From Atherix ibis (lineage: Eukaryota; Arthropoda; Insecta; Diptera; Athericidae), in assembly GCA_958298945.1 (NCBI GenBank), contig OY282610.1:49235667-49299666 (forward strand): a stretch of 64,000 bases of DNA. Reading direction: 5' to 3'. Shown piece after piece: positions 11,242 through 25,900 of this stretch. The translations under genes were made by a program, and so were the position numbers. The notes below the pieces were generated by a model. It ran no database searches. It was not told the DNA's origin and saw only the letters and a list, made by a program, of their open reading frames with translations. Positions within the stretch are counted from its first letter, which is position 1, and each line of letters opens with the position of its first letter.

Positions 11242-12442
11242 GTTAGTACGAATTAAATCACACGCAATACGCATACACTTATAAAAATTTATAAGCAAGT
11301 GTTTTTTTTTTGGTTATTTAATTTTGATTTGTTTTTTTTTTTGAGGAAAAAAAGTTTCACTGAAAAATGAAATGCAAATTTTTCCCATTAAAAAAAAATT
11401 GTATTTTTATGTAAGAAAAAATATAGTAAAATTACAAATACAAGCACAAGTTATTAATAAGATATATTAAAAATAAAAGTTTATTAAACTAAATGAAGTG
11501 CCAACGAAAAAAAAAAACAAAAAATAAATAACGATCACGTAGAAGGACAATTTAAAAAATCCAAAATATAAGAGTAGACATTTTTGTTTTCGAAATATAA
11601 CATGTGAAATGTTAAAATATCTAGAATTTTTATATTGCAGAAAATTATAATTAAAATATTAATAAGAAATGTAGTCATAAAAGAAAAGAAAAATAAAGAA
11701 AAAGGAAAAATTTATGGAAACAGATAAGATAGCAAAAGAATGAAGAGAAAAGGCAAAAACCAGTAGAATAATGCAGAAGAAAGAAGGAAGAGAAAGAAAT
11801 GTGTGTAATGTGATGTTATTAATTGTAATATTCGAAAATTTCTCATATTTTGATGGGAAATTACGTCATTTGTTGTATCAAATCGATATGTATAATTTTT
11901 AATGATAAAAGGAGAAATGTTGACAATTAATAATAACGAAGTATTTAGCTATTGTAAAATTAGCTCAAATCATATCTGGCAACACTGAAAAAAGAAAAAT
12001 ATGTCAAAATTGACAGTTCGATATTGCGAAATACTACATACTACCCAAAGAGGATAATTAGATACTGTTAGCATGTAAGGGTAATATTTACTCATGTAAA
12101 CGAGTAAAATGTTATAATTGTATAAAAGAAAAAGAAAAAAAAATAATAGTAACAAATGAAGACATAAAAAAAATTATCGTTAAGGAAAGAGAAGTATATA
12201 TTGTTTGTTATGAAAAATGAACATTAAAAGAGGCCATTTTAAAAAGCATTTATAAGATAACTTTTTTTTTTTATACAATATTGTATATTTTTACGTGTAC
12301 GTGTACATCGTTTTCATCAATCATACACATAAAAAAATATGTATACACATACACGCTCCAATCATCCATCCATGAACACACATTAAACAAAATGCATTTC
12401 ATTTCGTTCCTTTTATTCAGTAAAAATAATAATTTAAATAAA

Positions 12443-12486
<44 letters not shown>

Positions 12487-13998
12487 ATAGTAATAATAAT
12501 TGTAATTTTTCTGTTGTATTTTTGGTAGCGTTTAAAAGTGATTTTTTTAAAATTCTGTTTTAAAGATATTCGGACGTATCGGGTTCGAATTCAGCTAGTT
12601 AAATAGCGGAAATATTTTTACTTATACTAAAGCTCGGAATTCCGAAAAAAATCTGGGCAAAGAAATATGACAAGTGCCAATTTATTGTAGTCTCTTGTCA
12701 AGCAGACTTAGCAATTTAGTTACTCGAAATTAATTTCTAATAAGACAAATGTCCTCACAGATGGCATTCTCAGCTATACTTACTATTATTTACCAATAGA
12801 TGGCAATATATTTGCTAGATTCCATTATAGATGGTATCCTGCAGTGCATTGAGACAATAGCCTAGTGTCGTTTAGTGGTTCTAATTAACCATGCGATAAT
12901 ATGCAAATTTGTCTGTTCCTTATTTTCTAAACTAATACTCGTAGATGGTGTTGCGAGCTATGCTTGCAAATATTTACCAATAGATGGTAATATATTTAAT
13001 ATAATAGATTACGGAAGAGTCTTCTACTGTATCGATATAGTAACTTAGAGACCTCTGGTAGTTCAGTTCTAATAAGCCATGCGTTAATATTTTGAATTTT
13101 TTTACCCAATTCTTAAAGCTAATTAACGTAGATGGCATAGCAATCTTTAATAATTGTTATTCACCAAAAAAATGACAACATGCCATTAAAAAATAGTAAT
13201 AGTAATTACCACAAATTTTAGAAACACTGTCAGTAAAAAAATGCCGAGCCTTATCGACATTTCTTGTTTATTTATCTACAATATATAAAACTCAGTTTAT
13301 ATTCTATGAAAATAGATCTTAATAAACAAAGCAATAATTTACTGAGTTTTTCCACAAGGGGGGCGTGAACTAAATAAATTTTATTTCTCTTATTAATTGG
13401 GTATATAGCATTAGAATAGAGTCATCGTATGTTTCGAGACGGTACAGTGAAGTTCTCCAGAATGTTCAGAGGTTTGACGGTTAGAAATTAATAGATTTTC
13501 CTGTTATATTTTGCAATAATATTGCTGCCATCTAAAATATTCACGCAACTTTCACTATTTTCCACCATTCCTATTGGATGCAATTGTTCTGCTATTTATA
13601 GATCCATAAACGCCAAAATTTGTTTTTCTTTTTTTTTGAATTACTACAATTGCTTTTATGTCTATTATACTATTGATACAAAAAAAGCGCCATTTTTAGC
13701 ATATATTTTCTATTTCGTGTAAAGACCCGGTAAACTCTAAGGTCACCATAAAGACGAAATCGACTTAAAAGCGCCATCTACAGAATCTGTACAGAGTTTG
13801 ATGCTTATTAATGATGTAATCGATTGCGCACATTTCAATTGTTATGACTTTTAGCAAAGCCAGATATTATTATAGTTAATAAATATTATTGCCACCATAT
13901 TAAAAAAATAGAAACTGTTTTTTTAGAAAAATCGGAAAATGTATTATGAAAAAAAAAATTTTACAATTAATAAATTTGAATTTTGATTATTATTATTA

Positions 13999-14035
<37 letters not shown>

Positions 14036-17000
14036 GAATATTATTTTAAAATTACTCTCTTCTTGATGTTCTTGTTGTCTTCCTACTTTTTTTTTATCTG
14101 TAAATGTCGCTGCTGATTTTCATTTTTATACTCTTCCACTAGTCGATGGTTTTAAATAAAATAAAAAATAAAATAAAATAGGATATTCCAAATACCTATT
14201 CTATACAAACACATAAGCAACATTTATTTATGGTCCTATAATACAAAATTCTATATATATACGTAGAAATGTACATATGCATAGAAATGTGTTTATATCT
14301 GTTCTGTGTTTGTATGTATATTTGCTAATAATAAATACTTTTATTTAATTAATTATTTATACTTATATATACTCGTATTATTATAATTATAATTTATAAA
14401 ATTTTTAATGTGCTTTTATTTATTGAAAAATTTTGTTTTATTTTCTTTAAATATTTATTAATATATACACATATTTGTTTATATAAAATAATATTTGTTT
14501 GTCTGTGCATTAACATAATTAAAAAGGATCCTTTTTTAGTTAATTCATTATCGCTTTTATTTTTATTTACTTTCAACTTTATATTTGATGAGAAAAATCA
14601 CCTTTTTTTTACCATATCTGTAAGAAAAGATCAATAAATAATTCAATATTATGTGTAGATCTGAATATAATGAAGAAAATTGTATTTTATTTTATTATTT
14701 TCAAGAAATTTTCTAGTTTTTTTTTTCAATATGTTTTATTTCTGAATAAATTTTTTAAGAAATATAACAAAAATTCAAAGTGCATTTTCTTTATTGAAAT
14801 TATTTATTGATCAAAGCTTTTTGCAAATAATAATATTAAATTTATATATTTAGAACAAATAAAGTTTTTCATTTTAGATAATATAATATATTTTTTTTAA
14901 AACTATCATTAAAAGAGTTGAAGCAAAAAGGTTTTATAACATAAATTACTTTTTATATAAATTTAAAAAAAAAATACAAAAAAAAAGCAATAAAATCTAA
15001 GCAATATTTTTTATTGAAATTCTTTGAAAAAACTCAACAGCCGTTTATGGGTGCGCCTAGGTATCCATCAGGTCCAAGGCCGGGCGTTAGGATGCCACAA
15101 GGAATCGGAAATGATTTTAATGGAGTGAGTTATTTTTCAATTTAAATACAAAAAAAACATGTTTTTTAATTTTTTTTTTGCATAATGTTCTTTTCCTTCA
15201 AAATAATTGATTAATAATTTTATGATTATTAGCAATGAACATTTTTTGAAATTTGTTTGTTGATAGTTTTTATTGCCGTTTTCGTTTTCTGGTGCCACCT
15301 ATTGATTGGTAATGTAAACAGCACAAGAAATTATTCTTCATTAAACAAATTGAGTGTTGTTGTTGTAAGCGATTTTTTTTTTTTAAATTTTCCTAATTCA
15401 TTTAAGCTTTCAATTATTATCAATATGATTTTATATAATTTTGATTTTTCTTTAAAAGTCTATTAATTTTTTATCGTATTTTAATTTGAAATTTTCCTTT
15501 AATTTTTGTTTTGTGTATTTTATTTATCATTTAACAAATTGTTTTGCTTATTATACGGCATATTTTATGTATTTATTAACCGAGTATTTTTTTTTAAAAA
15601 TTAATTTCAATAATTATTTAAAAAAAAAACATTTCCATAATATTTAAAATTAACTAATCAAAACCTTGTTTTTTTGTTGGTATAATCGTTTTACTACTAA
15701 AACTAACAAAATTGCATTTGTGTAATTAATTTATATATTCATTATTGTTATTAACATATAATTTTGTGATATTTTACATTAAAAATTTATGCCCACTCTC
15801 TTATTTCCTGAATATCTAAATGTTAAAAACACATGCTATTAAAATTGCTAACTGATTATTACCTGATTATTGAAGATCGTAATTTAGTGACAAAAATGTG
15901 GAAATGTATTAGCAAAAGTTTATTAACGCGTCTCATTCCTAATATGATCAAAATATTTACAGAATCGTACTGTTTTTTTGTGGTAAATTGTTTTTAATCG
16001 AACATTTATCATAATTTTCAATTGGCTAACATAGTAATTTGTGTTAACACGAAAATAATTAAGAAAGTCCTTTGATAGTTTTTGGATTGGCTGAGCTCAA
16101 TTGATATGCAATTAATTAACTAAAAGTACTAGCATCTCATTAATATAAATACTCTTAACTTATCCAAAAGTATTGATATATTATAACCAGAGATCTATTG
16201 ATCTTCGTAACATCGTGACAGTCGTGATTTATTTGATTGCCGTAAGACTGCGTAGCACGACTGCACCGCTATCTATCGTTCTTAGCAACAACAACATTAT
16301 AGAAAGTTTTTTCGAATATTTTCGCTTATTAATTACCTAAACCTAGTTTAATTTGTTAAATTGTAAAGAAATTGATATTTTGTTCATTTTTCTAATACTT
16401 TAACAGTTATTGTTTTGTTGTTTTTTTTTTAAATAAAAAAATTATATTTATAAGACAGTAGTTGAGTATACATCGAAGGATGCATATTTGAGTTTGGTTA
16501 ATAATTTTGATGTGTGTTATTACAGCCGCCTGGACAGCCGCCTATGATGCCAAATAGTATGGACCCCACAAGGCAAGGTATAATTCAATTAAAAGAAAAA
16601 GAATTATTTAAAATAAAATTACAGAAGAAAAAAAAAACAAACAATTACATTTTATTTTATAGATTTTGCTTGAATTTATTTTCAATTAAAACTTTATTAA
16701 ATAATAAAAACAAGAGAAAATTAGTTTTTCCTTCGGTTTATTTTTAAACAATTTTCTAAAACATCGTATAATTAGTTTCCTAATATAATAGTTTATAAAA
16801 TTGATCAGTTAAATTGAAAAAAAAAACAAAAATTAGTCGATACTATTTAGTACGAAAGAGGTTACGGGAAAATATCTGCGATTCGAATACAATATTAAAT
16901 AAATCAAATAATTCTAAAGTTGCAAAAGAGAGAAAGAGAAAATTATAGAATTACGGTTAAACTTTTTTTTTTCTTCAATATTTAATTATTTTTTACTCAA

Positions 17001-19922
17001 CTATAATTTATAGTTTTTTTATTGATATGCCGTAAGTTCGATTTAGTTTATAATATTTAATTTAATAATAAATTTTCTTTTGAATCAAAATTGAAAAAAT
17101 TTATTTACAAAAATTTAACATTGGAAAACTCGATAGTTTTTACTGATACCATTCTCGAAAGCGAGTGCAGTTACGTAGTTATCAACAAATGGTATAATCT
17201 ATTATGGCGCTTGAGTTAGCAAATTCGTTTCAATATTAGGATATCTTCACTAAACAAAATATTAAAAAAATTACAAAATTCATCATATTCAAAGAATTTT
17301 AAATAAATAAATTTTGAAATTATATTGAGAGAAAAAAAATTACGAATGTTTAAGTGGACACACTTAAAAATAAATTTCCAAAAGTTATTTGTGCAACTAT
17401 TGCGCTATTATTTAAACTTTCGAAAAATTGCTTGCTGCAAGTTGTTTTCAAAATTTCGTAAGAATATTATTGCAGCACTAGCACTGCGTACACCCAACTT
17501 AAAGAATGCGCAATTTTTTTAAAGAAAGTTTTTAGTTGAGCATTAAGCAGTGTAAAAATGCCGTGCCAACAGGTGAGGATTTGTGGCTGAAATCGACGTA
17601 GCAACTTGTGCTTATTATTTGGTCACTACTGAGACTCTTGTGCAACTACCGAAATTATGTCCAGCTCATTTTGAACGCCGCAATAAACATGCGCAAATAG
17701 GCATTCTTTTTATTTAAAAATTCTTGACATTTGCAGCATTTTGCACAATTAACTTTTTGAGTACATGTATACATATACACACCAAATTCTGTTTTCAAAA
17801 TCAACTGGTGCAAATGTGTTTTCATGTGTATACGACCTTCTTCAATAATGCCTTTTTTTTTTAAATGTTCAATTTATATTGTGTAATAGCCGCCGAAAAA
17901 GAAAGCACTGTGATTATAATAGGCGTTTTCCATTAGACCAATTTTGCTACTAGTCGGTAGCTGCGAGTAGATGACCAAAGGAAAGCCAAATTCTAAACAC
18001 TAGTAGATACATAACCTCAAAAAAGTCAGAAACAATACTGAGTTTACTCACACATAAACAATAAAAACTGAGTTTATTCACACATAAACAATCCTGACAA
18101 AAATATGACTCTTCAATATAACCAACGAACCCGCAAAACTATCTATTTTCACTTTAGTAACTAGTATCCACCTAACGTAAATTGTATGCGTAACTCCCAG
18201 TTCAATGTGCCCGTTTGGTCGAGGTAGGGTAGATGATGACAGCTACAACTACCGACTAGTAGAAAAATTGGTCCAATGGAAAACGCCTAATGTTGTCTCT
18301 GCATGCAGCGCTGTATGTGTAGCAAAATTTGACAGATCGTAGTTATTGTATTATCAATGCAAAATTGACGTTTCTAACAATTAAATTCAGTCAAAATGAA
18401 GAATTGCTCATTGAATAGAAAATTCTAAATGTAAAAATCATTCTATTTTCTTGGAATGATACGCAACGCCACATGCGGTACACACATGCAGGGTTTCGAA
18501 ATTGAATTTCGTTTCGATGCTAGCAAACTTTGCTCTTATAATCCGACCATACGAATGTTATTTCGCTGGACCGCAAAATGAGTGCTGCTCTTAGCATATG
18601 ACCGGGATTGAAATGAAACGTGCCGTTCGGTTTTTGAGACTGTTATGATTGCAATTTGCAGATGGCGTGTTGCGCGTTTTTTGTACCGTTGCCTCGAGTT
18701 ATTTTATAGCGACAATTTATAGTTTTAGATTTTCAAAATTACAAAAAACTTTATGAGTTTATTAAAGCTGAAATAAAAAATTAAATAAATATTTATGAGA
18801 AACTTAAGTAGAAAAAAAACCCAATAAATTGATATGGCAATAGGATGTTTCTTTGCGAAATATAATAAAACAATTGAAAACATTTCAATAAGTAATAAAA
18901 ATGATAATTTTTTTAAATTTTTATTATTTAAAATATTTTAAAATTAATTGAATTATTTTTTTTATTTATTAATTATTATATATTATTACTAAAAATATAA
19001 CCTATTTGATAAAAATTATTTTATAAGGAATTTAGTGATAATAAGTAAAGTAGTTATAAATGAATTTCTTTGTTGTTGCTTTTTTCTAAACTCCAACTTA
19101 AAAGTTAAGAGAGCATAATATATTGTTTTAATATTAAAATATTAACTACAATATAAATGGCCTCATCGGGAAATTATAAGAAATTTATTTAAAAAAATTA
19201 GGGAAGAAGAATATTAATAAATTAAAACAATTATGTAGATAAAAACGGGATGCAACAAGTATAGGGAACGGAATAAAACGGTATTAAATTAATCAAAATT
19301 AAGAAAAACGAACAAATTATTCTCTTCTATTAGTTGTTAGCATAGTTTGTGTAGTTTCTTTTTGATATTATTTTTAAAAAAAATTTATTACATTTATTCT
19401 ATATTTTTGGTTTGTAAATCATATATTATGCATTTTATATATAATATATATATATTTTTTACAATACTTTTAAATTTAATAAATTAAAAAAATATTATAA
19501 TATATAAATAAAAATTATCAACTTTTATTATTTTATATTATAATAAATTTAGAGTAGATTAAAAAGAAAAAGAAAGAAAATTATAATTTTTAAATGAACA
19601 AAAAAAGTTTATATAAAAAAAATAAATAAAAATAAAAGTTTATAAGAAAAAAGTTCATCTATAATTTTACTCTATCCCCCAATACAGGTGAAGCTGGAGA
19701 TTTTGTAGCGTGGCAAGGTAGGCAAATAATGTCGCTTGTCAGCTACTTTTCTTTGTTATTTTTTGTTTAATTTCCTTTTATCATATTTATATTATTATTA
19801 TTATTATTATTATTAATATTTGTTTAATTATCATTATTATTTATTTTCATAAATATATTTATGTATTTATATTCATTCATATTTATATTATAAGTATTAT
19901 GGTCTTATATATATACAATAAC

Positions 19923-19964
<42 letters not shown>

Positions 19965-22900
19965 TATACATTAATAAATAACTAATAAGGACGAAAGGAG
20001 AAAAAATAAAATTAAACTGCGTGTACACAAATAGAAAAAGAAATTAAAATTTAAAATCTTAAAAAGACTGCTTTCTTTTATTATTATATTATTTATATTT
20101 TTGATAAAACGTCTTTTGGTTGTTTTTTTTTTTTAAATTATTTTTCTAAATTATTTATTTCAATTTGATCATGAAACAGTAAAAGTTCTTTAAAGAGACG
20201 ATGACACTATATTCGAATTAGTTTTTTTTTTTAAGCGAAAGCTGGACTTATTCCATATGTCAAATTTGATTTTCGGCCAAGCAGATATGACAATTTGATG
20301 ATATCTTATCTGCGTAGCGTAAAAGAAATATTTGCCAGTCATTGTCATAAGAGTTCATAGATCATAAAGGCGAGACATTTTTTGCACACTATCACGAGAT
20401 AAGAAATTAACACTCTGAATAATCATACTCTAGCGCAATCAAAATAAAATAAGAAAATTTCAATTTTGACCGATAAAGAGTAGATTGACGACTGCAAGAA
20501 ATTTACGACTGAGTTACAACACAAAACAATTTGAATATTGATTCTGTGTCATTTTTTTTAGTAAATAAATTCAAATTAACTACTACTAATAGAACAAATA
20601 TTTTAATCATAAAGTAAAGCAGTTTTCAGTGCTCATGGGCCTCAATAATGGTAGCCAATAATACTGGATTTTCAGCTTTAATTCTGTGATCCACGAGAAC
20701 CTATTAGATAGTATTAATTTGTAAATATAAAGAGTTATCAAATTAGTGCTTCTGAAAGTTATATTCCTATTTCGAATTTATTTCATTTGTTGCTTAGACC
20801 ATACCATAAGCTTGGAATATGCTTCCCACAAGTCTATTTGCAAGACTTCATAATTTTGAAGTAATTTGTGATGACATTTTGGCTCGTTAAATGCTGTAAT
20901 TTGGCCATTACCTGACAGATGATCGTTTTTAAATACGAAGATCATTTTTTGTAGAACGATTTGACAATTTTAACATATGGTTAAATGGTCCATAATGTAT
21001 GTGTTAAATGACAAATTTTAATCTGTTTGGCAGCGGTCAAATGATAGAAATGTACTTTCCAAATCACACAAATGTATAACCCTGTTTTCTAATTTTGGAT
21101 CTCAATAGTTCGCTTTATAGTTATCAGAATCGCAAATGACTCTTTTCCCAGATGACAGACCAAAACCTTTTTCTAGAACGAAAACTGTTTCATTATCAGA
21201 AAAATAATACTTTTATTTAAAAAGAAATTATTTTCATTTTTCGCATTTATAAATTTCAGCTTTTTGTTTTTTTCTTCTTCTTTTGTTTCATTTTTTTCTC
21301 CTCTAAGTGTACAGATTTTAATTTTTATATTATAAATAATAAATATAAATATTTATATGGATGCATATGTGTATAATTTATTTTCTAGAGTGTATTAGAT
21401 TTAATATTATTAATCTCACATATTTCTGCAATATTTGTAAATTAATTACTATATACTCATACATACATACACGTATACATATAAAATTATTGTATTTATG
21501 TGTTGAATTTTTTTTTTACATACAATATATTTAATATAATGAAAATTTGGCATAATATAATTAAACCAAATTTAGACTGAATTATTTTCATATTCTTATT
21601 TTTCTTTTTGAAAATGTTCAAAATATTACTTTTCACAATATCCACCAGTTGGCGATATGTAAAGAAAACACGTTACAAATGTGAAAAGTCTTTTATCGTA
21701 TAAGCTTTCAGTTTTCTTCTATGTACAATATCATAGATGGCGTTGTTATAATGTTTTCAAGAAAATATCCACAATTTCAACAACAAATACTGCTCTCGAA
21801 TGCTGAACTGGTTAAATTTAAAAAAAAAATTAAAAATAAAAATATCATATTTTATATTCAGTTTTAAGAAATTAATAATTTTTGTTGTAAAACTATCAAA
21901 ATTTTTCCTAATGTTAATCTTTACTTACTAGCAAATACAATATTTTATCTTTTTTAAATTATCGCACATTTTTTCTTAATTCGTTTTCTTTCTGTTTGTT
22001 TCTTATATTTTCTTACCTTTTTATTATTATTATTTTTTTTTTTAATATAAAAATTTATTCCTCTTATTATAACTATCATTATTGTTAATAATATTATTAT
22101 AATTATATGTTAAATAGATTTATGTAAAGTGTTAATACTATACTCGATCAGAAATATGTGATTAATTTTTTTATTTGAAAATAAGTGCATAGAGAAAAAA
22201 ATATTCATTATGAATGTACATGTCACATAACGAGGATCATGAAAATTATTTAAAAAAACTTGAATATGTAAATACGTACACATATATGAAGACAGTTTTA
22301 AAAGAAAATAATAAAATTGTTTTGTGAAAATTATACAAAAAAAAGAGAATATCTGAAAATGACAAAAAGAATCAGTCCATATCAAATACAGTCTTGTACA
22401 AAAATATTATATTTCCACGGACATTATTGGTTTGAATGTGCATGCTAAGTGTTGAACTTAAAAACTAAGATTAAGGAGGGGATGCTTTCATGGAGAAAAA
22501 AAATCTGGGTAAATGCCAAATTATTAATAACAAAAATTCCATATTCATCTGGTGTCCAATATTTTTGTAAAAGACTGTATTTTAATTTTTTTTTCTGTTG
22601 GCACACTACACCACTTTTGATTGATAACTGTCAAATATTTTGACGTACTACCATATATTATATATAAAAAATTTGGTAAAAAAATTTAATAAAAGAAGAG
22701 GTTACAGCTGATCGTTTTCGACCGGATGGTGGAGGGGGGGGGGGGTTGTTTGGTACTTTTATTAATGTCAACATTGCCTTGGCGTTATGCTTCTATTTGA
22801 CACCCGTTTCTTTTTGATATTTCACTTAATATGAAAATGTATACCGTCACCATTAAACTAAATTTGACCAAAACACTCCAATTTCCACAAATATGCACCA

Positions 22901-25900
22901 TATTTTTGTAGTTTTAAATGGTATTTTATACCTTACATGTTTAAAATAAAAACGATACCAATAATTTATTAATAAAACATTTAAGTTGATAATCAATATA
23001 ATATTTTCTTTGGTGGAGGTATCAACGGCAAAATACTTCATTATCAGCAACAATAAAAACGCAATTTATAGAAATAATAATTAGTTTTCCAATAATGCAC
23101 TCAGTTTATTGAAATCTCTATAAAATAGTGTTCACTATATATAAATAAATAAACGCTGTTTTGAAATTGATCAACTCTTTAGTACCATTTCAATACAATC
23201 TGTCTGTCAAAACAAAGGAGCAACGAAGTTCCGAATAAAATCACTAGCTGAGAAATAGTGCTCTGTGTACCTCTATAATAATGTATTAGCACTAATACAC
23301 TGCAATTGTGTCAAATTCCAAATTCCATTATTTAAACTTTAGTTTAAAAAAAATAGTAAAAAAAAAAATATTAAAAATATGATTAGGCATAATTTCTATA
23401 TATTTAAAAATAATAATTAAATGAATCTCTTAGAGTATGAACAGAGGAAAAGTTATCAAAAAAGCAAAATACTTTTCGCCCACTAACATATTCACAAGAT
23501 GACAAATACTGAATTACCTAAAATATTGGAGTAAAGTTACCTCAATGTTGGCCTGGAGAGGGTGGATTGATCACTACACTAAATTTAAAATTTAATTATA
23601 TTGCGAAATAATTTGAATATTGATTCAGTGTATTTTTATACTAATAGTGGATAAAAGAAGAACAATTCAAAATAATGTATATTATGTTATTAACCAACAA
23701 AGTAAATTTTGAAGTGCCTATTAAACTCAACAGATGGTAGGAGAAGTATGAAATTTGTCTCCGGAGTATAAGAGCATTGATAAATTACGTCATTCTATAT
23801 TCTGTAAGGTTAGGAAAATCTCTGTAATTTTTACATGTTTTCTTAGATGGCGCTGGCATGTATAATTGGAGTAAAAATTCAGAGAATAAGAAAACTTTGA
23901 GCAGTATTGAAGTTCGGTTTTTTGCCGCGAGAGTTCAATAGTTACTTATATGTACACGAAACTGCCACTATGTGCATTGATTACAGATTATAGAAGAACT
24001 GGATAAGCCTCTACAAGAAAATTCGGTCCAAATTTTTTTGAGAATATATTCGTAAGAGCGCACACACGTACACTTCGTATTCTGAAATAAAAACTTTCTA
24101 TTTTCTGTCGTGAAGAATAAAACTATTTATGCAATAAATAAATTCACTTCGCGATAAATATCTACTCGTAAATGTCACCATTAAGCATACCAAAAGTATG
24201 CAAGCATTTCGGTATGCTACCATTTCATGGAGAATGGCTTATTTTAAAACTATCCGAAAGTCTACAAAATTGGCGCTTCATATTTGATTGATATTTACAA
24301 AATAAATAATAAACCCAAAATAACATACACTTTCATTTATTGTAATACCAGAAGATTGGGAAAAAATAAATGTTGCCTTCGGTCATATTTAAATAATAAT
24401 TTTGTTTGGAATAAGTGAGTTAAAATGGATATTCATGATGCTTTTAGAATTCAAAAAAATTTCTATTACGAAAATTAAATGTCAGTGGGTGTTTGTCTAC
24501 ATAAAAAACTCTACATAAATGTATGCAAGCAGTACAATTTCTCGCCGCTTTTGCAATAATTTAGACAGAAAATTGCGTACACGTATACGAAAAACTAACG
24601 AATGGGCCTACCTAGGTATTCTTTAATATAAGGGCATTGAAAAGCTGCCTCACTCAATCACTTATACATACCAGGTGAATATGCACAATGACTAGATGGT
24701 ACAAGCATGTAGAATTTTAAAAAAGCCAAAGAATATAACATGGAGTTTTGTTTGTCGCCGCTAGATTATAATAGCTACTTATGTAATGATTTTTCCACTC
24801 CTTATGTCTACATTATCTAAGGTTAGGAAAAATATCAGGTGGTGGCGCAAAATTGCTTCTGCGCGAAATAATAGGTTCACCAAGGATATCATTTAACAGA
24901 GTTATTGAGTCCCTTACAGTATGCGTGCTAAAAAAATTTCCAACATCATCCAATATTGAGCACTATTGATGGAAACTGCCCCAGAAATATAGGCCAATGA
25001 TCCTTTCGGACGATACACCCTATTTATGTGTAGCTAATAAACTGATCTTCCATTATCCGTAGCCCATATCCTGCAGTTTTTCTTGCTTACGAAGCCATTC
25101 AGTTGGAAATGGGCTACATTGATCAGTACCTGGATTTTCGTCTGCATTTTGCCTGAAATAAATGGCATAATCAAGCCGGTGCTGGTACTCCGTCAGCTTT
25201 AATTCTTACATTAGCTTAACTTTATACGGGAACATGTACTCGAAATTCACTGCAGCGATATTCGTAATAGCGCAAGTTGCAGCTAGCGCCTTCTTGTAAT
25301 GTTTCTGGAAGTTCAATAATTTCATCTGTGTGCGCAGTTCATGCTGTTCCAGTAACAGAAAGGTTTCTTATAGTCTCTTACTGTCGAAAATTCGAAACTA
25401 GACTTCTAAAACAGGTTTATTGTTGGCTCTGATCGTTGATTTTAAAAATAAACTTCAACGATTTTTGTCCCATTTCATATTTGCCAAGTCCTGTTCCTAA
25501 CACAATGCATAAAGACTGAAAAACGGTAAAAAGTGCTTTTTTGTAGCTACTTATATACTCGTATGTATATATATGTACTACTAACTATGTAGTGGTTATA
25601 TTCATTGGATGTTCTTTATATTCTGTACGTATTTTCATAATATTTATTATTATTTTCTTTAATGTTTTACTACTAATCACTCCTATCTACATTGCATACT
25701 CGTACATACCCACATACATGAATAAATGCATACACATATTTTATATTGTATTATAAATAAAAAGAAAAAAAAATTATAATTTTTTTTTTTGTTAACGTTA
25801 ACGTATTACATAATAATTTATTTATCAATATATATATACATATGCCCATTTAGTATGTAAATTTTATTGTATTATAAAAAATTATTGTTATTAATTAATT

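Larger units (their letters stand above)
11242..15040 (+). other. Ssdp intron (3.8 kb)
   Basis: Starts GTTAGT and ends CTCAACAG. AT-rich; contains AAT/ATT microsatellites and a 185-bp tandem duplication (12759-13180). No other gene recognised. The open frame at 12281-12490 is microsatellite-derived (poly-Asn tail). Confidence 0.8.

Noticed and set aside
12281..12490. 69-residue frame with a poly-Asn tail
   Set aside because: The tail is an (AAT)n microsatellite; the rest is AT-rich intron.
16514..16747. 77-residue open frame beginning MLLQPPGQ
   Set aside because: The start lies in the intron and the end runs into intron text; only 16526-16577 is supported, by splice sites and family blocks.
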